A stretch of DNA of 64,000 bases. Source: Polynucleobacter sp. MG-6-Vaara-E2. Its GTDB lineage: Bacteria > Pseudomonadota > Gammaproteobacteria > Burkholderiales > Burkholderiaceae. This document shows, piece by piece, positions 15,821 through 24,414 of this stretch. Each line of letters starts with the position of its first letter. Position 1 is the first letter of the stretch. The notes beneath the pieces were generated by a model that saw nothing but the letters and a program-made list of their open reading frames with translations, made no database searches and was not told where the DNA came from. Both the position numbers and the translations under genes were made by a program. The stretch lies in contig NZ_CP061303.1 in the NCBI RefSeq assembly GCF_018687695.1, positions 1,381,847-1,445,846 on the forward strand, written 5' to 3'.

Positions 15821-17911
15821 ATGAAGATCTTAGGTATTGACTTCAGCAAAGTAAGGCCATCAGCGCAAGGCGCTATCCCAATCTTAGTCTTGCTCGTCTT
15901 AGTCATGATGCTGGTGCCCTTACCAGCAATCTTGCTCGATGTTCTGTTTACGTTCAATATTGCCTTATCGATCATCGTGCTCTTTACGGCGATCAATATC
16001 AAGACCTTTAAAGACTTTGTTGCCTTCCCAACGGTGTTGCTGCTTACTACCTTGCTGCGCCTGTCATTAAACGTGGCCTCAACCAGAATTGTGCTCATGG
16101 AGGGCTATAAAGGAACAGATGCTGCTGGAAAAGTGATTGAGGCCTTTGGCGTGTTCTTAATTGGCGGTAATTTTGCGGTCGGTATTGTGATCTTTATTGT
16201 GATCACCATTATTAACTTTGTGGTGATCACCAAGGGTTCAGGCCGAGTTGCCGAAGTTTCTGCCCGTTTTGCCTTAGATTCGATGCCCGGCAAACAAATG
16301 GCGATTGACGCCGATCTTAATGCTGGCTTGATTCAACAAGAAGAGGCTAAATCGCGGCGCGCCGATGTGGCTCAGGAAGCGGACTTTTTTGGCTCCATGG
16401 ATGGAGCCTCCAAATTTGTTCGCGGTGATGCCATGGCCGGCATCATGATTTTGGTCATCAATCTGATTGGTGGTTTACTGATTGGGGTCTTACAACACAG
16501 CATGGATTTTGGCAAAGCCTTGTCGACTTTTGCCTCCTTAACCATTGGTGATGGTCTTGTTGCTCAAATTCCGGCACTGATTATTTCTACTGCGGCTGGT
16601 ATCTTGGTAACCCGCGTTGCCACTGAAGATGATTTTTCTGGGCAAGTGTCAAAGCAATTTGAAGCCAATAGTAGCGCCCTGGGAGTAGTAGCAGCGGTAT
16701 TGGGGATTTTGGGTGTACTGCCTGGCATGCCCCATGTGATCTTCTTGGGTTTTGCCTGCCTTTTTGGTGGCTTGGCCTATTTAGCCTATCAAAAAATTGA
16801 CCGTAATGCTAAAGCAGCAGAACTTGCCGCTTCGCAGCCGCCTGAAGTAAACCAAGAGCTTGAATGGAAAGATGTTCCAATCGTCGAGCCTTTGTCCTTA
16901 GAGCTTGCCTATCGACTCATTCCACTAGTCGATAAAGGTGATGAAAGCGATTTAATTAAACGCATTCGGGCGATTCGGCGCAAGTTTGTCACTCAAGTCG
17001 GCTTTTTAATTCCATCAGTCCATATTCGTGATAACTTGCAACTTAATGCTGAGACCTACCGCATTTTGCTCTATGGCGCCGAGGTTGGTCGTGGTCAGTG
17101 CCTACCCGATCGCTTGCTGGCCATTCAGCAAAGTGGCAATGAAACCCTACCTGGACTCGAGGTAAAAGATCCTACCTTTGGTATGCCAGCAGTTTGGATT
17201 GAGCGAGGCCTGCGTGATGAGGCCATTGCCAAAGGCTATACCGTTGTAGAGCCAGCTGTAGTGATTACCACCCATTTAGATCATTTAATACATCAATATG
17301 CTGCAGAACTTTTGGGTCGCCAGGAAACGCAAGATTTGGTAGACCACTTTAAGATGAGTTATCCCAAGTTGGTTGAAGATGTGATTCCCAAAATCGTGAG
17401 CTTGGCACAGTTACAGCGTCTCTTGCAACTATTACTTGAAGAGAGCATCCCGATTAAAGATATGCGCACTATTTTAGAAGTTGCTAGTGAACATGCAAAT
17501 AAGCTAAATGACCCCCTTGAGGTATTACCCCACATTCGCTACGCCCTGAGACGCACGATTGTGCAGGACTCCCTCGGGGAAGGTAGCTCCTATCAAGTGC
17601 TCGGAATTCAACCAGAGTTTGAGCGCTTAATTGAGCAATCGATTGGCCAAGGAGCAATTGCGCCCGATGGCCTGATTGAGCCCTCTTTGGCTCGAATGTT
17701 TGGCGAAGAAGTTATTAGTGGGGTGCAAGAATTAGAGAGTCAAAATCTGCCACCAGTCATTGTCAGCGGGACACGTACCCGCATGACGCTGTCTCGCATT
17801 GCTAGGCGCGTCTGCCCCCAGGCGATTGTTTTGGCCTTAAGTGAGCTACCGCCGACATCCAACCTTGAATTCTATAAAGTTCTTTGCTCCCAAACGGGCA
17901 AAAACCCTTAA
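15821..17911 (+). CDS. flhA: Flagellar export gate protein FlhA
   Basis: 696 residues, full length. About eight membrane segments occupy residues 15-310. The conserved FHIPEP cytoplasmic loop (SARFALDSMPGKQMAID, DADLNAGLIQ, QEADFFGSMDGASKFVRGD) lies at about 145-205. A cytoplasmic domain (about 350-696) docks chaperone-cargo complexes. FlhA couples proton flow to export with FlhB and receives FliJ and FliS-flagellin. flhB, which often precedes flhA, is absent here. flhF follows after 33 bases. Confidence 0.97.
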   Translation: MKILGIDFSKVRPSAQGAIPILVLLVLVMMLVPLPAILLDVLFTFNIALSIIVLFTAINIKTFKDFVAFPTVLLLTTLLRLSLNVASTRIVLMEGYKGTDAAGKVIEAFGVFLIGGNFAVGIVIFIVITIINFVVITKGSGRVAEVSARFALDSMPGKQMAIDADLNAGLIQQEEAKSRRADVAQEADFFGSMDGASKFVRGDAMAGIMILVINLIGGLLIGVLQHSMDFGKALSTFASLTIGDGLVAQIPALIISTAAGILVTRVATEDDFSGQVSKQFEANSSALGVVAAVLGILGVLPGMPHVIFLGFACLFGGLAYLAYQKIDRNAKAAELAASQPPEVNQELEWKDVPIVEPLSLELAYRLIPLVDKGDESDLIKRIRAIRRKFVTQVGFLIPSVHIRDNLQLNAETYRILLYGAEVGRGQCLPDRLLAIQQSGNETLPGLEVKDPTFGMPAVWIERGLRDEAIAKGYTVVEPAVVITTHLDHLIHQYAAELLGRQETQDLVDHFKMSYPKLVEDVIPKIVSLAQLQRLLQLLLEESIPIKDMRTILEVASEHANKLNDPLEVLPHIRYALRRTIVQDSLGEGSSYQVLGIQPEFERLIEQSIGQGAIAPDGLIEPSLARMFGEEVISGVQELESQNLPPVIVSGTRTRMTLSRIARRVCPQAIVLALSELPPTSNLEFYKVLCSQTGKNP

Positions 17912-17944
17912 AATAACCCCAGCCACCCTATTTGGAGCAACGCC

Positions 17945-19642
17945 ATGGGCCCCCAAAAATTTACCGCCCCTAGTTCAGCAGAAGCTTTAAAGCTGATACG
18001 TACCCGTATGGGCCCCGATGCCATGGTGATCTCCACTACTGACATCGACCATGGCGTTGAAATTGTTGCCATTAGCTCTAAAGATCTTGCTTCACTGTCA
18101 GATCCTGCGCTTGCCAATAGCATGGCAAAAAAACCACCAAGCTACTCACCAAATTACTCATCAAATAGACCGATTGGTCGCAGTAACTTAGGAACTAACC
18201 TGGGCTCAAGCTTTGATCGTGCTATTGCGCCTCCTAGTGCTCGCAATCCCTTTAGCGCAGAATTGCCAATAGGGACTTTGCGCCGAAACCCTGCTCGATC
18301 TGAGCGCTCTGATCGAGGAGAAAGATCAGTTCGAGCACAAGGCTCAGAAGCCTTTACGCCAGCTTCTTTTCATGGGGCTGAACGCATCCAGCGAGGCGAT
18401 GCTAGTGTGATCAATCCGTCTAATAACGATGCTGTATTTAGCGCTAGCGCTGCAGTTAACGCTAAAAAGAAACAAGATGCTATTGCCTTGGCAGAAGCTA
18501 AGGCCGATGCAAAAGCAGCCGCTAACCCGAGCTTGAAGGCTACTCCTGCCTCTGGCAGTATTTCTTCCCCACTCCCCGGCGCCAGTGTCACGCCCGCCCC
18601 TTTAGCCACCAGTTCCGATCAAACTCCTACGGTTGCCTCCCCACTATCTAACACCGTGGCAAGCACTCCTAAAGTAGAGCAACTATTGGCTGAAATTAGT
18701 GAGGTTAAATACTTACTGCAATCACACGTAGCCGGAAGTTTGTGGGGTAATCTCCAACAAGAAAGCTCTAACGTTACTGAGCTCGTAAAGCATCTACTTA
18801 ATAGCGGCTTTTCTCCTAAATTGTGCGCTCAAATTGCGCAGAATCTACCGGATGCTTTTAATACCCAACAACTGATTAAAAATGCGCGTGAGCAAGTCAA
18901 GTGCCTCATCAAAACATCGCGCGCATTTGATATTTTTGATAAAGGTGGCATCTTTGCCTTTATTGGCCCAACTGGTGTTGGTAAAACTACAACTGTTGCC
19001 AAGATTGCCGCGCGGTGTGTATTACGCTATGGCCGCAATCAAGTTGCGCTGCTCACAACCGATACCTACCGAATTGGCGCTCAGGAGCAACTCAAGACCT
19101 ATGCAAAAATTTTAGGGTTATCTGTTACTGCACTACGCGATAGTGAAGATTTAGCAGCCAAGATTAAAGAGTTCTCTAATCGCAAAATTATCTTGCTTGA
19201 TACCGCTGGTGTGAGTCAACGCGATACTCTTATGATGGAGCAATCCCAATTACTCCAGCATGGGTCCGAGCGTGCAAAACGGATTTTGGTTATGAGCTCA
19301 ACCACGGATTTGCGTACTCAGGAAGAAGTGATTAATTTACACAACCAAGCGATGCAAAATACCGATGGGAACAAGCTTGACTCGGTGATTATTACTAAAA
19401 TTGATGAAGCTGCTCACTTAGCACCTGTCATCGATAGTGTGATTCGTCATGATTTATCGATCTTGTTTGTCTCTAACGGTCAGCGAGTGCCAGAGGATTT
19501 AAGTCCTCCCGATATTAATTACCTAAGCCATCGGGCAATGGCAATGCGCGCATTTTCTGAAACCTTCTCCATTACCGACGAACAGGTACCGGCAATATTA
19601 TCCGATCACCTTGGCGACTGGATTCGAAAAGTTAATCCATGA
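17945..19642 (+). CDS. flhF: Flagellar SRP-like GTPase FlhF
   Basis: 565 residues. The N-terminal segment (MGPQKFTAPSSAEALKLIR) is typical of FlhF. It is followed by a long, poorly conserved Ser/Ala/Pro-rich B domain (about 60-240), then an N domain and a GTPase G domain with G1 GPTGVGKTTT, DTYRIGAQEQL, LLDTAGVSQRD and the base-specificity motif TKIDE. FlhF recruits the first flagellar parts to a cell pole with FlhG. The following flhG overlaps by four bases. Confidence 0.95.
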   Translation: MGPQKFTAPSSAEALKLIRTRMGPDAMVISTTDIDHGVEIVAISSKDLASLSDPALANSMAKKPPSYSPNYSSNRPIGRSNLGTNLGSSFDRAIAPPSARNPFSAELPIGTLRRNPARSERSDRGERSVRAQGSEAFTPASFHGAERIQRGDASVINPSNNDAVFSASAAVNAKKKQDAIALAEAKADAKAAANPSLKATPASGSISSPLPGASVTPAPLATSSDQTPTVASPLSNTVASTPKVEQLLAEISEVKYLLQSHVAGSLWGNLQQESSNVTELVKHLLNSGFSPKLCAQIAQNLPDAFNTQQLIKNAREQVKCLIKTSRAFDIFDKGGIFAFIGPTGVGKTTTVAKIAARCVLRYGRNQVALLTTDTYRIGAQEQLKTYAKILGLSVTALRDSEDLAAKIKEFSNRKIILLDTAGVSQRDTLMMEQSQLLQHGSERAKRILVMSSTTDLRTQEEVINLHNQAMQNTDGNKLDSVIITKIDEAAHLAPVIDSVIRHDLSILFVSNGQRVPEDLSPPDINYLSHRAMAMRAFSETFSITDEQVPAILSDHLGDWIRKVNP

Positions 19643-20451
19643 ACACAGTAGTCGGTAGTAACGATCAAGCTGAGGGCCTGCGCAATATTTTTGGTGCCGA
19701 ACTGTGCCGCGTGGTGTGTATTGCAAGCACTCTAGATGCAGACAGTACGATTCATTTAGGCCACGGCACCGCACAAAGTCTTAAGCAACACAACAACCGC
19801 GTCTTACTAGTTGATGAAATTCCGCTAGGGCAACGTAAAACCATGTCAGGGTTTTTGTATCCTACACGCTACGACTTAGGACAAGTCTTTAATAATGCGG
19901 TTCCCTTAACGCATAGCATTCGCCAAATTGATGATTATCTTTGGTATGCCACGAGCACGAAGTTGCGCTCTGAAGTAGAGCACCGTTTTGCCAAATATCC
20001 TCAGCTCGATGAGCGGCTTGTCAAAGAACAACTTGCAATTGACTATGTCATCTTTCCGACGATTGATCCACAAGCACAAATTGTTTCTTACTATGGCAGC
20101 AACATCCAACGCATTCTAGTGACTTCTGGAGATTCACCATCCTTAAGTAAAGCCTTGGTGATGCTACGTCAAATGGCTATTTTCCAAGTTGATAAACCGT
20201 TAGCAGTGATCATCGTTGGCGGAGAGGATGAAGCTACTGGCACTGCGGCCTTTGAGCGTTTACAAACTGCAGCTATGTCTGCCTTACATCAAGAGATTGA
20301 ATTGATTGGCTGGATAGCTGCCGTTAAAGCTCAGCGAGTTGCCTTAGATCTAGATGATCTAAGCTGGAATCCTCCAAGTGAAGGTCCGCAAGAGGAATTT
20401 GTTTTACCAATGGGTTTTTTTAAAGCGATTTCTGCGAAAATTAGTAGTTAA
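19639..20451 (+). CDS. flhG: FlhG/FleN-like MinD-family protein lacking the Walker A motif
   Basis: 270 residues, in the FlhG position directly after flhF (four-base overlap) and before fliA. The N-terminal strand-loop-helix aligns with MinD/FlhG. However, the expected deviant Walker A KGGVGKT is replaced by ASTLDADSTIHLGHG (about 29-43), with no P-loop lysine; the following VLLVDEIP strand resembles the family DAD strand. FlhG normally is an ATPase controlling flagellar number. This version probably cannot bind ATP in the usual way and may act as a structural partner of FlhF. Identity rests on synteny and overall pattern. Confidence 0.75.
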   Translation: MNTVVGSNDQAEGLRNIFGAELCRVVCIASTLDADSTIHLGHGTAQSLKQHNNRVLLVDEIPLGQRKTMSGFLYPTRYDLGQVFNNAVPLTHSIRQIDDYLWYATSTKLRSEVEHRFAKYPQLDERLVKEQLAIDYVIFPTIDPQAQIVSYYGSNIQRILVTSGDSPSLSKALVMLRQMAIFQVDKPLAVIIVGGEDEATGTAAFERLQTAAMSALHQEIELIGWIAAVKAQRVALDLDDLSWNPPSEGPQEEFVLPMGFFKAISAKISS

Positions 20452-20491
20452 TTATTTAGTCATTCACACTTACCCATTAAGCGATCTGTCA

Positions 20492-21184
20492 TTGAAGCCT
20501 TCTAGTTATTTTGCATCCCTTGATATTGATGAAGCGATTCGTCTGCATTTACCTTTGGTAAAGCGTATTGCTCATCAAATCTGCTCGCGCTTACCGCCCA
20601 ATGTCGAAGTCGATGACCTGATCCAAGAGGGTCTAACCGGTTTATTAGATGCCCTTAAGCGCTATGAACCTCAACCAAATTTAGCTTTTGAAGCTTATGC
20701 TAAAACGCGGATTCGTGGGGCAATTTATGACTCTTGTCGAAAAAATGATATTTTGCCCCGCAATCAACGCGATGAACTGGTCGGCATCGAAAAGGTTACT
20801 CGCCAGTTAGAGCAAAGTTTGGGACGCCACCCTTCTGAGAAAGAAATTGCCCAAGGTGCTAATTTGAGCATTGAGGCATATCACGGCATCATTACTAATA
20901 TGGTGCATTTAATGCCTCTAGATGATTTATCGGATGACCTGATGCCAAGCGATACCGATGAATCTGACCCGATGCGCTCAGTTGCGATGAGTCAATTTGC
21001 AGAGCGCATTGCCTTGATTCTCTCGGGCTTACCAGATAACGAAAAATTGGTCATGGCTTTGCATTATCAAGAAGATCTCTCCTATCGCGAAATTGCTCAA
21101 GTCATGAACATTACTCCTGGGCGCATCAGCCAAATCCATACTCAAGGCATGATCCGCATTCGGGCAAAACTCAAAGCTGGATAA
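20492..21184 (+). CDS. fliA: RNA polymerase sigma-28 factor FliA
   Basis: About 231 residues from a TTG start at 20492, matching FliA length. A GTG at 20378 would add 38 unlikely residues inside flhG. Region 2 includes HLPLVKRIAHQICSRLPPNV and DDLIQEGLTGLLDALKRYEP, with YAKTRIRGAIYDSCRK. Region 3 includes GRHPSEKEIAQGANLSIEAY. Region 4 is an HTH with YREIAQVMNITPGRISQIHT. It transcribes late flagellar genes; the fliC promoter at 14558 fits. FlgM is encoded nearby. Confidence 0.94.
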   Translation: MKPSSYFASLDIDEAIRLHLPLVKRIAHQICSRLPPNVEVDDLIQEGLTGLLDALKRYEPQPNLAFEAYAKTRIRGAIYDSCRKNDILPRNQRDELVGIEKVTRQLEQSLGRHPSEKEIAQGANLSIEAYHGIITNMVHLMPLDDLSDDLMPSDTDESDPMRSVAMSQFAERIALILSGLPDNEKLVMALHYQEDLSYREIAQVMNITPGRISQIHTQGMIRIRAKLKAG

Positions 21185-21240
21185 GGCTAGGATACTGAAC
21201 GTACCTTGCAAACCATTATTTAGTTGTAAATTTTAATATC

Positions 21241-21663
21241 CTAAACTTTGCGGGATAAAACACCGCCTACCGATCCTGGAACTCCACCATCACTTCCGTA
21301 AGTAGCGCTTGGGGCTTGCTGGGCAATAAAGGACTGCATCGCAGTACTGCGTTGCATGGCTAGCCGAATCAGATCACCATTGATCTGGTGATTGATTGAA
21401 GCCTCATCAAGTAACGCCATTAATTGTGCAGTTTGTACTGGCTCAAATTGGTGGATATCGTGTTTTAATTTATCTGCGCCCCCTGGATAACCTTGAATGG
21501 CATCCAAAGCTAAATTAGTGCTGTCTAAAGATTCTGGCAATCGATCCATATCGCTCGCCTCAAGGGCAGAACGCAAAGCCTCAATGGCGCTCGATATTCC
21601 TTTTAAAAACTGGAATAAATCATCAAACGACATGGATGAGGGTGATGGTTGCGAATTTACCAT
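21241..21663 (-). CDS. flgN: FlgN-like flagellar chaperone
   Basis: 140 residues, helical with a Gly/Ser-rich C-terminal end. It is last in the flgA-flgM-flgN order, 94 bases after flgM. FlgN proteins chaperone the hook-filament junction proteins FlgK and FlgL. Sequence conservation in this family is low, and the call rests mainly on size, helical character and position after flgM. It converges with fliA, with 56 bases between the stops. Confidence 0.65.
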   Translation of the reverse strand: MVNSQPSPSSMSFDDLFQFLKGISSAIEALRSALEASDMDRLPESLDSTNLALDAIQGYPGGADKLKHDIHQFEPVQTAQLMALLDEASINHQINGDLIRLAMQRSTAMQSFIAQQAPSATYGSDGGVPGSVGGVLSRKV

Positions 21664-21757
21664 CTCACAGGAAAATTGATTGAATGAAAATTGGGCAGAA
21701 GATAAAGCTCAAACACAGAGCAGAATAGGCACAGCAAAAACAGTAGATTTGAGCAGG

Positions 21758-22108
21758 TTAGCTTTGAGGGCGACTTTGTTTTTGCCCAATTGCACTCACA
21801 ACGTCACTTAACATTGATTGAGAGATTTTGTTGTAATCAATCTCAAATTGACCGCTTGCAACTTTATCGCGCAATTTTTTTATAAGTAACTCATCACTCA
21901 CCTGATTAGTGGCATTAGTACTGCTTTGGGCCTCAGCCAAGGTGGCCGCAAGTCCGATATCTAAATTGACTGCTGGGCGAGCAACAGCAGGTGTTGAGGT
22001 TTGGTTTAGTGCTGTGTTGGTGGTATTGGCGGCTGAGTTTGAGCCTGGCACAGCTTTGGCTGTTCCAGCATTTGGCGGAATTAGTGGTGCATTCTCGTTA
22101 ATTTTCAT
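21758..22108 (-). CDS. flgM: Anti-sigma-28 factor FlgM
   Basis: 116 residues. It starts MKINENAPLIP and has a disordered Ala/Thr/Asn-rich middle. The conserved C-terminal sigma-binding part is ELLIKKLRDKVASGQFEIDY followed by NKISQSMLSDVV. FlgM holds FliA until hook completion, then is exported. It sits 51 bases after flgA and close to, but opposite, fliA. A clear AGGAG ribosome site precedes the ATG. Confidence 0.92.
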   Translation of the reverse strand: MKINENAPLIPPNAGTAKAVPGSNSAANTTNTALNQTSTPAVARPAVNLDIGLAATLAEAQSSTNATNQVSDELLIKKLRDKVASGQFEIDYNKISQSMLSDVVSAIGQKQSRPQS

Positions 22109-22159
22109 CTCATTCTCCTTGGTGCTACCTATGGCTACATATTACTGCAAATTAGCGAT

Positions 22160-22846
22160 TTATTCCATATTCACGCTAATAATTCCTGGCCTTAAAACTT
22201 TGCCTTGTAAAACCTGGCCATCAGCAAGACGGACCCTAACCATATCCCCAATCATTCCAGGGGTTTGGGCAACGCCCTCTCCAGAAACCTGGAAATCTTG
22301 GCCGGTCAATTGAATCCTAACTGGATCCCCTACTTTTATTACGGCAGATTCTTTTAAATCGTTTAGTCCAACTGGCATTCCCATCTGTAGGGATTTGCCC
22401 AAAACCCGCTCATAAGCTGCTTTTGGGCTTCGCAGTACATCGTCTGACAAAACGGTTAAATCGCCTTCGATGGTACGAATATCACCAAATTCAAGCTTTT
22501 GGCCAAATGGCAGGTAACGGCTAGCGACCACATAATCGCCATAGGCATGGATATTTACGGGAATATTGATTAGCCAAGCTGCTTTGGCGCAGCGCAACTG
22601 GATTGTTGACCTCCCCCATAAACGGGCGCCTGTAGGAGCCAAAATCTCAATGCTACCCCCCAAACAGGCTGGAATATTAAGGTTGGACTCTAAAAACTCA
22701 GTCTCTACGCGCAATCCATTGACAGTAGGGCTTTTTTGAATAAACCGCTTTATTGCCAGTTCAAGATCCGGGGGTAATGCGGCGCTTGATCCAAAGGACA
22801 GTGACCACATTAGCGCCAATGTCAAAAAACGATAAGCCATGGTCAT
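22160..22846 (-). CDS. flgA: Flagellar P-ring assembly chaperone FlgA
   Basis: About 228 residues. The ATG at 22846 (MTMAYRFLTLALMWSLS) overlaps the upstream stop as TAATG and begins a signal peptide, with likely cleavage after SSAA. The C-terminal SAF-type domain (about 105-228) contains VVASRYLPFGQKLEFGDIR, PVGLNDLKESAVIKVGDPV and QTPGMIGDMVRVRLADGQ. FlgA is the periplasmic chaperone for FlgI P-ring assembly. Its coupling to the CheA-like gene upstream suggests that whole cluster belongs to the flagellar regulon. Confidence 0.92.
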   Translation of the reverse strand: MTMAYRFLTLALMWSLSFGSSAALPPDLELAIKRFIQKSPTVNGLRVETEFLESNLNIPACLGGSIEILAPTGARLWGRSTIQLRCAKAAWLINIPVNIHAYGDYVVASRYLPFGQKLEFGDIRTIEGDLTVLSDDVLRSPKAAYERVLGKSLQMGMPVGLNDLKESAVIKVGDPVRIQLTGQDFQVSGEGVAQTPGMIGDMVRVRLADGQVLQGKVLRPGIISVNME

Positions 22847-24381
22847 TATTTGGCAAACCGATCCAAAGCAACCCAAGAGTAGACATGATTCATCCCATCT
22901 AGAGCCATACCAGCTAACCAATGAGGCCTTTGGAGTGATTGAGGAATATTTTGGTGGATATTCATATTCTGTACCCCTAAAAATTCATGGGCATAAATGG
23001 AATACTCTTGGTGACCGACCCGCAGATTGATCAACCTTGCAGGATGCATCACCTCTCCCAATGCATCAACCTTACTATCAACTGCTTTAGCAATACCCTC
23101 TTCCCCTAAATACTGAATTGCCGAAGTGGCATAGTATTGACCGTGTCTTGTAAAGTAAGCCATTGGCATTCTGAGCAGACTCGATGGGCACGCTAGGCGC
23201 ACTCCTTCATGGTGTATTTCCAATGATCCGGCAATTTCAGCCATCATCCTTCCTGCAGCCATAATATGATCTTGTGAAAGACTGACATGATCTAAATCAA
23301 TAAAGATCATTAACTCTTGCTGAACTGCAAAAATACTAGGGCAAGGAGGCAAGATGCTAATAATGGTGACTAATTGTTGTGCAATTTCAGGATCAGCATA
23401 CACCTCATCAATTAAAAGCTCATCTGTCAAATTCTCAAAGATATGGCGCAATGATTGTTGCCCGACTTTAGTGAGCTCGTCTTGCTCACGACCGAGCAAG
23501 AAATCAAGTTCCACACCATTCCAATTATCAGTCTTGGTTACTAGACTTCGTGCTACTTGCATTCGATTGAGGTTATGTGCGCGATCTAAGGAAAAGTGCT
23601 TGTCTAAATAACGCTGACTACCCGAGTAATCCAATGAGTTTGCGCGATCTAAGGGACGAGTCAATCCCTCCGGAAAAGAAAATTCCTTAGCCATAGGAGA
23701 GGCAAAGGTCGCCGGAACATCATCTTGTGAACGCGGCACAAATACAGTACCTAACTCTGATAATGGGCTTAACCCTGAACTATCAGGCACTGACTGTGTC
23801 AAAGCGCTAAGTTCAGGGCTCAACTTTTGGCTAAATTCTGGGACTGACTCAGGCACAAAAAGATTAGCTGTTTCATCAGCACTAGACGCCATAGCAAAGG
23901 CTTGTGAATCCTTATCTGTATTTTTTAGAATATCACCCTGACCCATAGCAGAATCTACCTGAGCATCAATTTCACGCTTTGACCCAGCATCAAGAATGTT
24001 TGTAATTGGCAAACCTTTTTTAATTTGCAATATTTTTTTTGCGAATAATTCTTTCGCTTGATTAAATTGGTCTAGGGTGAAAGCATTTTCGCTATTAACC
24101 GATGGATGATGAAATGCAACATCTGATCTTACTAATGTTACGAGATCATCAATGACTAAACACGCTTGGGTATGATGCTGATTAAAACACTGCGCTAGTT
24201 CATTAGTAATCTCGCTTAGAGCATCCAAACCTGCTCCATCTAATGCATTAGCCAAATCAACGCTATACATGATCAATGGCTCAATCGCTACTTCTGCCGC
24301 ACTATTTTTCCGAGCAGATGCCTGCAGGCCATCGATAGCACGATCAATATCGATTAAAAATAGGGGTTTTTCTTCAGCCAT
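22846..24381 (-). CDS. CheA-like protein without kinase motifs
   Basis: 511 residues, no signal or TM segment. Residues 1-125 are helical but lack the Hpt phospho-acceptor HxxKG. Residues 130-245 are a Ser/Pro-rich linker. Residues about 270-392 align in pattern with the CheA/ChpA ATPase domain: GVELDFLLGREQDELTKV, then HIFENLTD in the place of the N box HxxRNxxDHG, and AGRMMAEIAGSLEI before the last strand. The Gly-rich G1/G2 boxes are absent. Residues about 394-511 match the CheA C-terminal CheW-like domain (RLACPSSLLRMPMAYFTRHG, HWLAGMALDGMNHVYSWVAL). It is probably a non-catalytic scaffold in an array with the CheW-like and receptor-like neighbours. The homology is my inference from pattern. 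Confidence 0.55.
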   Translation of the reverse strand: MAEEKPLFLIDIDRAIDGLQASARKNSAAEVAIEPLIMYSVDLANALDGAGLDALSEITNELAQCFNQHHTQACLVIDDLVTLVRSDVAFHHPSVNSENAFTLDQFNQAKELFAKKILQIKKGLPITNILDAGSKREIDAQVDSAMGQGDILKNTDKDSQAFAMASSADETANLFVPESVPEFSQKLSPELSALTQSVPDSSGLSPLSELGTVFVPRSQDDVPATFASPMAKEFSFPEGLTRPLDRANSLDYSGSQRYLDKHFSLDRAHNLNRMQVARSLVTKTDNWNGVELDFLLGREQDELTKVGQQSLRHIFENLTDELLIDEVYADPEIAQQLVTIISILPPCPSIFAVQQELMIFIDLDHVSLSQDHIMAAGRMMAEIAGSLEIHHEGVRLACPSSLLRMPMAYFTRHGQYYATSAIQYLGEEGIAKAVDSKVDALGEVMHPARLINLRVGHQEYSIYAHEFLGVQNMNIHQNIPQSLQRPHWLAGMALDGMNHVYSWVALDRFAK

Positions 24382-24414
24382 AATTACTTTGCGCTTTATA
24401 AAAGATCGATTGCA

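Noticed and set aside
20378..20491. Longer FliA N-terminus from GTG 20378
   Set aside because: It would lie largely inside flhG, add 38 residues with no family support, and the TTG at 20492 gives the expected length.
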